A stretch of DNA of 64,000 nt from Aedoeadaptatus ivorii. Its GTDB lineage: Bacteria > Bacillota > Clostridia > Tissierellales > Peptoniphilaceae. Every line of letters begins with the position of its first letter. Within the stretch, counting starts at the first letter, position 1. Below are positions 43,178 to 51,252 of this stretch, piece by piece. The notes beneath the pieces are model-generated. The model had not been told where the DNA came from. It searched no databases and saw only the letters and a program-made list of their open reading frames with translations. The stretch spans positions 1-64,000 of the forward strand of contig NZ_JAUSWF010000009.1 of assembly GCF_030815095.1 (NCBI RefSeq). Direction: 5' to 3'. The translations under genes and the position numbers were made by a program.

Positions 43178-43882
43178 TTATTTACCAAACTTCGGAGGCA
43201 AAACCCGCTTGTGAGCGCTGATCTTATGCAGGTGGTCGATCTTGTCGCGGTGTTCGCCGCGATAGTCCTCGCGGATCACCGCGTCGAGCTCTTTGTAGCT
43301 GAAGCCCATCTCCAACTCGTCGGTCTGCCCTTCATAGAGGCCCGCCGTTGGCTTCTTCTTCAGTACGACTTCAGGCAAGCCAAGCGCCTCGCCCAGTGCA
43401 AAGACCTCTTCTTTTACAAAGTCCACGAGGGGCATCAGATCGCAAGCGGAGTCGCCGAATTTGGTGAAGTAACCCACATAGTATTCGCTGGCGTTGGAGG
43501 AGCCGCTCACCAAATAATTGCGGTCCTGCCCATAATAGTAGAGGGTACTCATGCGCAGACGCGGCTTGAGGTTCGCCTTCGCCATGGTATTTTCACTTAC
43601 AAAAGATGCGTCGAGGATGGCGTGATAGGCCGCACTCAGATCGACCTTTTCGATTTTCAGATCCAGCGCTTCGGCCACGAGCAATGCGTCGATTTCATCT
43701 TGGGGATGGGAGTCGATAGGCATAATGATTCCCAATGCGTCGTCTCCGAAGGCGCGTTTGGCAATGCCTGCGATCACCGCGGAATCGATTCCTCCACTCA
43801 AGCCGAATACGATGCCCTTTGCGTGCGCATCGCCCACTACTTTCTGCATCCATGTTACCAATGCGTCGATGGTTTCTTTCAT
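43178..43882 (-). CDS. nadE: Ammonia-dependent NAD+ synthetase
   Basis: A 234-residue single-domain enzyme that amidates deamido-NAD. The pyrophosphatase loop is GLSGGIDSAV. There is no N-terminal nitrilase-type glutaminase domain, so free ammonia is the nitrogen donor. The KKPTAGLYEGQTDE segment is the usual active-site part. AGGAGG lies before the ATG. Confidence 0.94.
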   Translation of the reverse strand: MKETIDALVTWMQKVVGDAHAKGIVFGLSGGIDSAVIAGIAKRAFGDDALGIIMPIDSHPQDEIDALLVAEALDLKIEKVDLSAAYHAILDASFVSENTMAKANLKPRLRMSTLYYYGQDRNYLVSGSSNASEYYVGYFTKFGDSACDLMPLVDFVKEEVFALGEALGLPEVVLKKKPTAGLYEGQTDELEMGFSYKELDAVIREDYRGEHRDKIDHLHKISAHKRVLPPKFGK

Positions 43883-43891
43883 AAGGACCTC

Positions 43892-44560
43892 CTAATCCGT
43901 GGTTTGTTTGTATTTTTGTTTATTATACAATAAAAATCCGTCTCTGACAGGCCTTTCGGTGGCCTTCTTCTCGACGATATAGACGTCGCCTGCCGTAAGA
44001 TCCGTCAGCTTCTCGAGCAGTGCGTCCTCGTTCTCTGCGAGCAGCGTCGTCGAAAGCGCCACCTGATCGGTAAATTCCGCATCAAAAACCGGGTATCCGT
44101 ACTGCATCAAAAAGTTTTCCAGCGCCCCGTGAAAGGTGTAGTCGTAGCGAATCCGCAGATCCAATGCCGCGTGCATTTCCACGACCACCGCCTCCTCAAC
44201 CGCAAGGGAGGCGGCGGTAGAGTAGGCGCGGATCAGGCCGCCCGCTCCCAGTAAGGTGCCCCCGAAGTAGCGGGTGACGACGCAGACCACATTTTCCAGA
44301 CCGTTTCTCTTGAGGACTTCGAGTATGGGCGGCCCGGCGGTCTTCTGGGGCTCGCCGTCGTCGTCGTATTTTTGCACGATGCCGCCCGCCCCCACGATAT
44401 AGGCGCTACAGTGATGGCGGGCGTCTGGGTATGCTTTTCGCATATGCGCAATCACCGCCTCCGCCTCTTCTTTGGAACGAACATGAGAGACATATCCCAA
44501 AAACTCGGACTTTTTCTCCTCCAATCGACTGTGCCCTTCTCGCAATACGGTCTTATACAT
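43892..44560 (-). CDS. IMPACT/YigZ family protein
   Basis: A 222-residue protein. The UPF0029 domain (about 1-120) has KKSEFLGYVSHV, DDDGEPQKTAGPPILEVL and VVTRYFGGTLLGAGGLIRAYS. A ferredoxin-like C-domain follows. Family members are linked to translation control in yeast, but the role in bacteria is not settled. GGAGG precedes the ATG, which overlaps the hflX stop by 8 bases. Confidence 0.92.
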   Translation of the reverse strand: MYKTVLREGHSRLEEKKSEFLGYVSHVRSKEEAEAVIAHMRKAYPDARHHCSAYIVGAGGIVQKYDDDGEPQKTAGPPILEVLKRNGLENVVCVVTRYFGGTLLGAGGLIRAYSTAASLAVEEAVVVEMHAALDLRIRYDYTFHGALENFLMQYGYPVFDAEFTDQVALSTTLLAENEDALLEKLTDLTAGDVYIVEKKATERPVRDGFLLYNKQKYKQTTD

Positions 44561-45839
44561 AGCGCCTCCGTATCTGTCTTTCGTAGCGGGGTAAGTAGCT
44601 CTTGGGAAGCGTCGTCGTAATCGCCACCCCTTCGTGGTCGTAGTCGAATTGCTCGACGGGGAACCGCGCCTTGATCTCTTCTACGCGGTGCATTTCGTCA
44701 AAACCGAAGTGCAGCTCCACCTTGGCAAATCCCCCTTCGATCTTTTCTTGCAGGGCATCGAAGAAATAGTCGAAGTCCGCATCGAATTTGACGGAACCGT
44801 AGAGCACCGTATCCTCTGCCGGCAAAAACGGGAGTCTGCCCGCTTCCATCTTGTCCCGCTTGTTTACGAACAAAATCGAAGGCGTCGCGCTCACTTCGAG
44901 ATCCCGAAGGATCTTTCGGGTCGTCTTATACTGCATTTCGGCATTTTCTCCGGATCCGTCGATGACGTGTACGATAAGATCCGCATCCTTTAATTCTTCG
45001 AGCGTCGTATAAAAAGATTCGATCAGGGCGGTGGGAAGATTGGAAATAAAACCCACCGTGTCGGTGACGAATACACTCAAGCCGTCTTTAAGCCGAATGC
45101 GCCGCGTGTCGGGATCCAACGATGCAAAGGGCATATCCTCCACAAAGACCGGTTTTCCCGACGAGGCGCCGTCTTTGAGTAGGCGATTCATAATCGACGA
45201 TTTTCCCGCATTGGTATAGCCTACCAAGGCGATAGAAGGGATTTTGGACGACAGGCGGTCCTTTCTCCCGGTGTTTCGGATCTTTTTGGCCCGGGCCAGG
45301 CGCTTTTTGGTGCGGGTGATGTCCGCGCGAATGCGCCTGCGATCGATCTCGAGTTTTTGTTCCCCGGGCCCGCGGGTGCCGATCCCGCCGCCCAATCTCG
45401 AATAGTTCCGCTTGCCGATCAAATGGTTTTTTCCGTATTCCAACTGCGCCAGATAGACCTGTAGCTTTCCCACATCGGTCTTCGCCCGGGCGGCAAAAAT
45501 ATCCAAGACGACGGCGGTGCGGTCCAAGACATCCGTCTCGAGAATCTTTTCGATCTCGCGCATCTGCACGCCGCTGAGTTCTTGGTCGAAGACCACCAGA
45601 TCGACATCTTCCGCTCTGACGAAGTCCTTCAATTCCTCGAGCTTTCCCTTGCCCATTAGCGTCGACGGGTGGTAGGACCGCACGTTTTGGGTCATTTCCG
45701 CCACCACATTGCCGCCGGCGACTTCGACCAGGGCGTTCAGCTCCTTCAGACTTTCCTCGTTAAATTCGTTTTCATCGTCCCAAACGGCGACCGTTACCAC
45801 CGATTCCGGACGACCTCCGCGATGTTCTATTCTGTTCAC
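44553..45839 (-). CDS. hflX: GTPase HflX
   Basis: A 428-residue ribosome-associated GTPase that splits stalled 70S ribosomes. The N-domain has LMGKGKLEEL, a coiled linker has SRLGGGIGTRGPGE, and the G domain has GYTNAGKSS, DTVGF and NKRDK. GTG at 45839 follows AGGAGG by 6 bases. It heads the operon to lgt. Confidence 0.95.
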   Translation of the reverse strand: MNRIEHRGGRPESVVTVAVWDDENEFNEESLKELNALVEVAGGNVVAEMTQNVRSYHPSTLMGKGKLEELKDFVRAEDVDLVVFDQELSGVQMREIEKILETDVLDRTAVVLDIFAARAKTDVGKLQVYLAQLEYGKNHLIGKRNYSRLGGGIGTRGPGEQKLEIDRRRIRADITRTKKRLARAKKIRNTGRKDRLSSKIPSIALVGYTNAGKSSIMNRLLKDGASSGKPVFVEDMPFASLDPDTRRIRLKDGLSVFVTDTVGFISNLPTALIESFYTTLEELKDADLIVHVIDGSGENAEMQYKTTRKILRDLEVSATPSILFVNKRDKMEAGRLPFLPAEDTVLYGSVKFDADFDYFFDALQEKIEGGFAKVELHFGFDEMHRVEEIKARFPVEQFDYDHEGVAITTTLPKSYLPRYERQIRRRYV

Positions 45840-45857
45840 ACAGTACCTCCTTTCATA

Positions 45858-45886
45858 AATATACACAATCCGAAGCTACTGCGCAA
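45858..45886 (-). promoter_or_regulatory. Candidate hflX promoter
   Basis: Minus strand TTGCGC (45886-45881), 17 bases, TATATT (45863-45858). It overlaps the divergent promoter of the PBP-like gene. Confidence 0.5.
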
Positions 45887-45897
45887 CAGAGCCGCTG

Positions 45898-45906
45898 TGC
45901 TATAAT
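45898..45906 (+). promoter_or_regulatory. Extended -10 promoter of the PBP-like gene
   Basis: Plus strand TGC TATAAT at 45898-45906, 20 bases before the start codon at 45926. There is no strong -35. Confidence 0.65.
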
Positions 45907-45925
45907 TGGAGAAAGGAGGATGTGT

Positions 45926-48775
45926 ATGGGTGGAATAAAACATTTGTCCCGCGGCGACAAGGCGAAGCTTTTCCTGCTTCTTCTCGTCGCGCTCTTCGTG
46001 TTAATCGCGGGATCGATCGGCGCCTGGATGCTCTCTATCCTGAAAAAGGCACCGGAAACCGACTTTACAAAGGTGACGACGGCGATCGCGCAGACCTCTG
46101 TGATTTACGACGCCGAGGGCGAAGTGATTGACGAGGTGGATCCTTCGGTCTTCAGCAACTATGTGCCGCTCTCGGCGGTGCCAAAAGATGTACGGAATGC
46201 CTTTTTGGCGACGGAAGACCGCAGTTTTTATAGCCACAAGGGACTCGACGGACGGCAACTTTTTGCCAGTCTTGCGACAAATCTAAAGCAAGGCAGAATC
46301 GTCCGCGGCGGATCGACCATTACCCAACAGCTGGTAAAAAATCTCTATCTGAGTACCGAGCAATCCGTCGACCGCAAAGTCACCGAGGCCTATTTGACCC
46401 TCGCCATCGAGGAAGCACTTCCCAAAGAAAAGATCCTCGAAGCCTATCTCAACCGCATCGATCTGGGCATGGGCGCCCAGGGGATCGACGCCGCGGCGCG
46501 GGCGTATTTTTCCAAGGCGCCCAAGGATTTGACCCTCGAAGAAGGGGCGCTCCTCGCCGGCATCGTAAAGAGCCCTTCAAAATACCAGCCGCTGAAGCGA
46601 ATTCCCGAAGAGAACGTAAAAGATGAAACCCCCTTGGCGGTGCGCACCATCGCCGGGGAACGGTATGTACTGGTGGAAAACCCTCACGCCCTGGCACGTC
46701 AAAAGGTCGTGCTCGCCGCCATGGAAAGCGCCGGATACATAGACGCGAAGACGCGTGCCCGCGCTGAAAACAGGAATTTGGCCTTTCGGCCGCAAGAAGA
46801 CGCCGAATCGCCTTACACTTCATATGTGGCCGATGCCATAAGCGAAGAGGCCGAAGCGCATATCGCCCAGGCACTGCGGCTGACGCGCGAGGAGGCGGAG
46901 AAAAAAGTCCGAGAAGGCGGCCTCAAAATCTACTCGACCATACAACCGGATATGCAACATAAGCTCGAAGCCCTGTACGATCAATTCCCCGATCTGGTGC
47001 GATCGGGTGCAGACAAGGGCGCAAATTTTGTCGACTTCAGCACCGATACCGAAGGCAATATCGTCGATGAAGCCGGAAAAATCCTCTACCTTTCCCACGA
47101 CGACCTGTTTTTAGACGATGGTTCGTTGCGCCTTACAAAAGAGGCTTTTTCCCGCGCCGGCGGCGACCTACTTCTCTCCGGACGCTACTTCTCTTTCGAC
47201 GACGGCATACTCACGCTCAAACCTTCCTATTATCTCGACGGCGATGGCAATCTCTGTACCGTATCCCGCATCACCACCGCCTTTGAAGAAGAAGACGTAC
47301 AAAGCGGAAGCGACTACCGCATCTCCGCCAAAGCGCTCAAAAAATACGGCGACAAGATCGCCATCGACGACGAAGAATGCATTCTCTCCGGCGAACTCTT
47401 TCTCGCCTCGGAAAATATTAATGTGCAGCCCCAATCCGCCGCGATCATCATCGACAACAAAGACGGATCCGTCGGCGCCTTCGTCGGCGGAAACGACGTC
47501 ACCGATCCCGCCAGAAAGCGCTATAACCACCTCTTCGGCAAACGGCAACCGGGCTCGGTGTTTATGCCCCTCTCTACCTATCTGACGGCGCTGTGCCGAA
47601 AGGACACTCTGGCGACGGCCTACGACGACATACCCATGTATGTAGACGGGCTGATTTGGCCCGAAGGCCGTAAATTCCGCGGCAATACGATCTTCGCCGA
47701 GGCCTTGGAGCAAGGCAGAAAATCGGTAAGCGGCAAGCTCCTCGAAAAATACGGTTACGACAATACCCTCAAAACCCTAAAGACTCTGGGTCTCTATGCC
47801 GATAGCGAAGACGACGACATCGTCACGCCCCAGGAATCGGCGAACCGCCACGACTTTACCTTCGATGCCATGGCATCGGGCAATTTGGTGAATGGCACGA
47901 ATCTTATGCATATGACCGGCGCCTATGCAAAAATCGCCTCTTCTAATACGGGCAATATTCATATGGTGCAAAAGATCACCGATGCTTCGGGAGAAGTGCT
48001 CTATGAAGCAAAGGTAAAAAAATCGGAATTTCCGCGAAAGGCGGACGTGCTCTTGCGCTACGCCCTCGGCTCCACCGATGTGGCAAAGCGGCTTGGCGCC
48101 AAGGGCTATGATGCCTTTGCGGTGCTCGGAAGCAACAAATACAATGCGGATTACTTTGCCCTCGGCGCGACCCCCGGCTACACCTGCGGCCTGTGGCTCG
48201 GCAACGATCTGCAAAAGCTCGCGCTTACAAAAAATGACGCCGTCGTCTCGGACTTTTACGCCAAGCTCTACGATATCCCGAATGATAAGAGCACTTGGGA
48301 GCTGCCGAAAAACTTAGAGAAGAAAGAAGTGAGCGACCGCACCGGCCTTTTGGCCTCCGCCTACGCCCGCCGCGCCAAGTCGATCGTCAGCTTGCCGTTT
48401 TTGCCCAATACCGCACCCACCGAAGTCACCGAGCGCTATACGCGCAAGTTGATTTGTGCGGTCTCCGGCGAACTCGCCTCCACCTACTGCCCCTACGAAA
48501 CCATCACCTACGGGTATTACTACGCCCGTCCCGACGGCTATAAGCCCGAAGACTTCGACGGCATCGTCCCCGAAGACTTCTATGCCGGACCGCGGCGCTA
48601 CTGCACGGTGCATACCAAGGAATGGTATATGCAAGAGCAAGAGCGCATCCGCCAAGAGCTCGAAGAACAAAGGCGGCAGGAAGAGGAAGAAAACGAAGGC
48701 GATGACGAGGACGACGACAACAATACCTACAATCGTCAACAGAGCCAAAAACAAAACAATCGAAAGCGCAATTAG
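45926..48775 (+). CDS. Class A PBP homologue with intact glycosyltransferase and degenerate transpeptidase
   Basis: A 949-residue protein with one N-terminal membrane helix (about 13-35). The GT51 domain keeps its motifs: TEDRSFYSHKG with catalytic Glu97, GGSTITQQLVKN, RKVTEAYLTLAIEE and KEKILEAYLNRI. In the transpeptidase region all three motifs are altered. SxxK reads SVFM (Ser544, Met547), SxN reads GRK (597-599) and KTG reads LGS (734-736). It should therefore polymerise glycan but not crosslink, which is inference. The tail is rich in Glu, Gln, Asp and Asn. ATG at 45926 has AGGAGG 6 bases upstream; an ATG at 45920 has no spacing. It is one of three plus-strand genes. Confidence 0.88.
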   Translation: MGGIKHLSRGDKAKLFLLLLVALFVLIAGSIGAWMLSILKKAPETDFTKVTTAIAQTSVIYDAEGEVIDEVDPSVFSNYVPLSAVPKDVRNAFLATEDRSFYSHKGLDGRQLFASLATNLKQGRIVRGGSTITQQLVKNLYLSTEQSVDRKVTEAYLTLAIEEALPKEKILEAYLNRIDLGMGAQGIDAAARAYFSKAPKDLTLEEGALLAGIVKSPSKYQPLKRIPEENVKDETPLAVRTIAGERYVLVENPHALARQKVVLAAMESAGYIDAKTRARAENRNLAFRPQEDAESPYTSYVADAISEEAEAHIAQALRLTREEAEKKVREGGLKIYSTIQPDMQHKLEALYDQFPDLVRSGADKGANFVDFSTDTEGNIVDEAGKILYLSHDDLFLDDGSLRLTKEAFSRAGGDLLLSGRYFSFDDGILTLKPSYYLDGDGNLCTVSRITTAFEEEDVQSGSDYRISAKALKKYGDKIAIDDEECILSGELFLASENINVQPQSAAIIIDNKDGSVGAFVGGNDVTDPARKRYNHLFGKRQPGSVFMPLSTYLTALCRKDTLATAYDDIPMYVDGLIWPEGRKFRGNTIFAEALEQGRKSVSGKLLEKYGYDNTLKTLKTLGLYADSEDDDIVTPQESANRHDFTFDAMASGNLVNGTNLMHMTGAYAKIASSNTGNIHMVQKITDASGEVLYEAKVKKSEFPRKADVLLRYALGSTDVAKRLGAKGYDAFAVLGSNKYNADYFALGATPGYTCGLWLGNDLQKLALTKNDAVVSDFYAKLYDIPNDKSTWELPKNLEKKEVSDRTGLLASAYARRAKSIVSLPFLPNTAPTEVTERYTRKLICAVSGELASTYCPYETITYGYYYARPDGYKPEDFDGIVPEDFYAGPRRYCTVHTKEWYMQEQERIRQELEEQRRQEEEENEGDDEDDDNNTYNRQQSQKQNNRKRN

Positions 48776-48809
48776 GATCGCGATGGATTTTACGAGTGAA
48801 AAGCGCGTG

Positions 48810-48840
48810 TTTCGGGTAAATAAATTGCATATACCCGAAA
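48810..48840. repeat. Inverted repeat upstream of the 44-residue ORF
   Basis: Perfect 9-bp arms TTTCGGGTA (48810-48818) and TACCCGAAA (48832-48840), 13 bases apart. The arm centres are 22 bp apart, two helical turns. It lies between the PBP-like gene and the ribosome site at 48844. There is no T run, so it is not a terminator. It may be an operator or an RNA processing hairpin. Confidence 0.6.
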
Positions 48841-48859
48841 TACGAAGGAGGTTCGCAAT

Positions 48860-48994
48860 ATGAAATTGAAGAAGCTCATTAAGTTTTTCGCCTTTGCCAA
48901 AGGCATCTCGCTGCTTTCTCGAAGACCCGTTCGCAAAAGAACCGGTGGCCTATTGAAGAAATATCTTGCCTGGAAATATCTGCGCAGACGCTAA
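48860..48994 (+). CDS. 44-residue strongly basic protein, unknown
   Basis: ATG at 48860 with GAAGGAGG 8 bases upstream, and TAA at 48992-48994. The product has 16 Lys/Arg and no acidic residue. It starts MKLKKLIKFFAFAKGISLL and ends KKYLAWKYLRRR. The first half looks like a cationic amphipathic or membrane-associated helix. A terminator follows at once. I do not recognise the family. Roles as a membrane peptide or nucleic-acid binder are possible. The good ribosome site and terminator support a real gene. Confidence 0.6.
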   Translation: MKLKKLIKFFAFAKGISLLSRRPVRKRTGGLLKKYLAWKYLRRR

Positions 48995-49022
48995 AAAATC
49001 CCCGCTTTGACGGGGATTTTTT
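48993..49022. terminator. Bidirectional terminator
   Basis: Stem AAATCCCCG with CGGGGATTT, loop CTTTGA, with a T run on one side and an A run on the other. It ends the plus-strand 44-residue gene and the minus-strand folD gene. Confidence 0.9.
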
Positions 49023-49842
49023 ATGCAAGAAACATATTCTCAAGGAGCAAGAGATTGGTGAGACTCCCTACGCCGCCGGGCACCGGCGTCACATATTCGA
49101 CGATCTTTTCTACCGCTTCGGTATCGACATCGCCGGTCATTTTTCCATTTTCGTCAAAAGCGATGCCGCAGTCGACAATCCACTGCCCTTCCCGGACAAA
49201 ACGCTCGTCGATCCAACGGGACTTGCCCGTGGCATAGACCACGAGATCCGCCCTTTTCGCCTCTTCTTCCAGATTTCGCGTGCGGGAATGGGCGATGGTA
49301 ACGGTGGCGTTCTTATCGAGGAGCATCATCGCCAAAGGCTTGCCGATCACCATAGAGCGATTGACGATAAGCGCCCGCTTTCCTTCCAAAGGTCCCATGG
49401 CCTCTGCAATCGCCAGGGCGCTTTTTGCCGTAGCGGGATATAGCACACCGCCCCCCGCATACACCTTGCGCTGGTTGTCCGGATGCAAGCAGTCGATATC
49501 CTTTTCGATTGCGACGGCGGCATCCACTGCGCCGGAATCGACGGTATCGGGAAGGGGATGGAAGACGAGAATGCCCCCGACGGCGGGGTTTTCGTTGTCC
49601 CGGCGAATCCCTTCGAGCAATGCCTCTGTCTCTACGTCCTCGGGGTAGCAGTGTACGTCCACGTCGATCCCCGCCGATTGCGCCGATTTCTTGAGTCCGC
49701 GCTCATAGGCGAGATCCGGCTGATTCTCGCCCACTCTATGAATACTCAGTATATAGCCTTTTTCCTCATTTCTCGCCGCTCTTGCTTTCTCTTTTAAGGA
49801 AGCGAGAATCTCTTCACGCAGTTCTGTTACGCCAAAACGCAT
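49021..49842 (-). CDS. FolD-like protein lacking key catalytic residues
   Basis: A 273-residue homologue of methylene-THF dehydrogenase/cyclohydrolase. The NAD(P)-binding part is well kept: NRSMVIGKPLAMMLL, HSRT, ADLVVYATGK and TPVPGGVGSLT. In the folate half Tyr46 is present, but the Lys at Tyr+4 is Leu50. VQLPLP reads VFHPLP (Gln to Phe94), KDVDG reads KDIDC, and the PCTPxG loop reads PATAKS. In known enzymes the Lys is needed for cyclohydrolase activity. It may be dehydrogenase-only, like yeast MTD1, or use another substrate. ATG at 49842 has GGAGG upstream. Confidence 0.8.
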   Translation of the reverse strand: MRFGVTELREEILASLKEKARAARNEEKGYILSIHRVGENQPDLAYERGLKKSAQSAGIDVDVHCYPEDVETEALLEGIRRDNENPAVGGILVFHPLPDTVDSGAVDAAVAIEKDIDCLHPDNQRKVYAGGGVLYPATAKSALAIAEAMGPLEGKRALIVNRSMVIGKPLAMMLLDKNATVTIAHSRTRNLEEEAKRADLVVYATGKSRWIDERFVREGQWIVDCGIAFDENGKMTGDVDTEAVEKIVEYVTPVPGGVGSLTNLLLLENMFLA

Positions 49843-49865
49843 ATACGACCTCCTCTATTTCGGTA

Positions 49866-49897
49866 ATAAAAAAGAGAACGGATTGTACCGTTCTCTC
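49866..49897 (-). terminator. Terminator after the NlpC/P60 gene
   Basis: Perfect 9-bp stem AGAGAACGG with CCGTTCTCT, loop TACAAT, then a T run on the minus strand. Confidence 0.9.
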
Positions 49898-49908
49898 GTA
49901 ATGTTATT

Positions 49909-50997
49909 TTACAGTACCCGCGTCGCGTTGACAAATCGGGAGCTATAATATTTTTCGCTCAACTTATTGGTTCTTACCTTTGCACTGCCGCTGGAGGCGT
50001 GGATAAACACGTCGTTTCCGATATAGATGCCCACGTGGCTTACGCCCTTACCGGAGGTGTTGAAGAATACCAAATCGCCGGGTTGCAATTGGTCTTTGCT
50101 GACCTGCTTGCCGACCTGAGATTGCGCGGAAGAGGTTCTGGGAAGGGAAAGACCCATTTCCTTTACATAGATAGAATATACCAAACCGGAGCAGTCATAG
50201 CCCTTGCCGCCGGTGGCGCCCCACACATAGGGGGAACCCATCTTCGCATAGGCGGAATCGACGACACATTGTGCCTTTTCGCCGTCTACTTGGGGAACAT
50301 CGGCCGCTACGGCTGCCGCTTGGGCGCCGTCCGCTTTTTGTGCGGGCGCTTGTTCCTGAATGGTGGCTTGTTGTTTGGGGGCGATGCCGTTTTCACCGAA
50401 ATCTAAGTAATTGGGATCGATTTGGAAATCCTTGCCTTCATCGTTTAAGAGGATGAAAAGGCCGTCCTTATAAGAAACTACGCGGACTTCCTGCTCTTTT
50501 TTCAGGCTATAAGTACCGTTGCTGTTTTCAAGGATCAAATCTTGTTTTACTTTTGCCGGGGTCACATAGGGACCTTCTTGGGCTTCGATGAACTCTTTGG
50601 GTACGGATCCGAACAGGCCGTCGGAGGTGTTTACCGCTACGGTGTTGGGATAGTGTTTTACCGTTTCCAAAGTCTCTCCGATAAAGAGATTGCGGACGAT
50701 CTTTCCGTTGCGACGGAGGATCGCGTTCTTTTTGACTACATAGTGTTGGGGTTCGCCTTCGGTAACGAGGATTTTTTGTTTCGGTACTGTTACCTTTGCC
50801 TTGCCCTTTTGAACCACATATCCCTTATCGTTGGTTTCTACGATATTTGCCGCTTCTTCTACGGCGAAGCTCAATTTGCTGCCACTATATAGAGTTGTCG
50901 TGTGATCTTGTACGAATATTCCGGTGTCTCTCAGGCCTACCACGGAGACCAATGCCAATGCTGCGGTTCCGATGGTAAGCTTTAACTTCAAATTCAT
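49909..50997 (-). CDS. Secreted NlpC/P60 endopeptidase with SH3-like repeats
   Basis: A 362-residue exported protein. The signal peptide is about 1-25 (MNLKLKLTIGTAALALVSVV). A middle region (about 75-225) has SH3-like segments, such as ILRRNGKIVRNLFIGETLE and VVSYKDGLFILL, then a Gln/Ala-rich linker. The C-terminal NlpC/P60 domain carries catalytic Cys in YDCSGLVYS, His in VSHVGIYIG and FIHASS. It should cut peptidoglycan stem peptides. ATG at 50997 is 11 bases after AAGGAG. A GTG at 51009 abuts the ribosome site and is less likely. Confidence 0.9.
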   Translation of the reverse strand: MNLKLKLTIGTAALALVSVVGLRDTGIFVQDHTTTLYSGSKLSFAVEEAANIVETNDKGYVVQKGKAKVTVPKQKILVTEGEPQHYVVKKNAILRRNGKIVRNLFIGETLETVKHYPNTVAVNTSDGLFGSVPKEFIEAQEGPYVTPAKVKQDLILENSNGTYSLKKEQEVRVVSYKDGLFILLNDEGKDFQIDPNYLDFGENGIAPKQQATIQEQAPAQKADGAQAAAVAADVPQVDGEKAQCVVDSAYAKMGSPYVWGATGGKGYDCSGLVYSIYVKEMGLSLPRTSSAQSQVGKQVSKDQLQPGDLVFFNTSGKGVSHVGIYIGNDVFIHASSGSAKVRTNKLSEKYYSSRFVNATRVL

Positions 50998-51018
50998 GAA
51001 AAAGTACACTCCTTACTC

Positions 51019-51041
51019 TCAAAATCCGCCGAAGCGGCGGA
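51019..51041 (-). promoter_or_regulatory. Hairpin in the NlpC/P60 mRNA leader
   Basis: Minus strand TCCGCCG, loop CTT, CGGCGGA, then TTTT. It lies about 25 bases before the start codon in the untranslated leader. It looks like a short terminator, so it may be an attenuator or a 5' stabiliser. Confidence 0.6.
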
Positions 51042-51080
51042 AAATCTTCTAAATTAGACATTTCTTAATGATCTTTGGAA

Positions 51081-51089
51081 ATTATAACA
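51081..51089 (-). promoter_or_regulatory. NlpC/P60 promoter (extended -10)
   Basis: Minus strand TGT TATAAT at 51089-51081. The place for a -35 falls on the GTTAC palindrome at 51096-51110, so this site may be controlled by a regulator bound there. Confidence 0.7.
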
Positions 51090-51095
51090 CAGAAG

Positions 51096-51145
51096 GTTAC
51101 AGAATGTAACTATTTTCGGGGTCTTTTGTGTTACTTCTTTGTTAC
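51096..51145. repeat. GTTAC repeat set, possible operator
   Basis: A perfect dyad GTTACAGAATGTAAC lies at 51096-51110. Two more GTTAC copies are at 51130-51134 and 51141-51145, 11 bp apart. They lie upstream of the NlpC -10 box. Confidence 0.55.
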
Positions 51146-51158
51146 GTTTGTGTTTCAG

Positions 51159-51178
51159 TTCGTGATACAAATCACGAA
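51159..51178. promoter_or_regulatory. CRP/FNR-like palindrome
   Basis: The 20-bp perfect palindrome TTCGTGATACAAATCACGAA has the CRP/FNR-family form CGTGA-N6-TCACG. It lies between the divergent NlpC and mgtE promoters, about 40 bases upstream of the mgtE -10 box. Confidence 0.6.
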
Positions 51179-51189
51179 TTCGCCGGGAT

Positions 51190-51217
51190 TTGCCGTATAC
51201 CCTATAAATGCTATAAT
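51190..51217 (+). promoter_or_regulatory. mgtE promoter
   Basis: Plus strand TTGCCG (51190-51195), 16 bases, TATAAT (51212-51217), with TGC giving an extended -10. The leader is only about 30 bases, so there is no room for an M-box riboswitch. Confidence 0.7.
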
Positions 51218-51252
51218 GTAGGAAGGAAACTGACGACCGGAGGTGATGGGTT

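Noticed and set aside
48810..48840. Inverted repeat read as a terminator
   Set aside because: No T run follows either arm, and a ribosome site and small gene come directly after.
51218..51252. M-box magnesium riboswitch before mgtE
   Set aside because: The leader is about 30 bases, far too short for an M-box.
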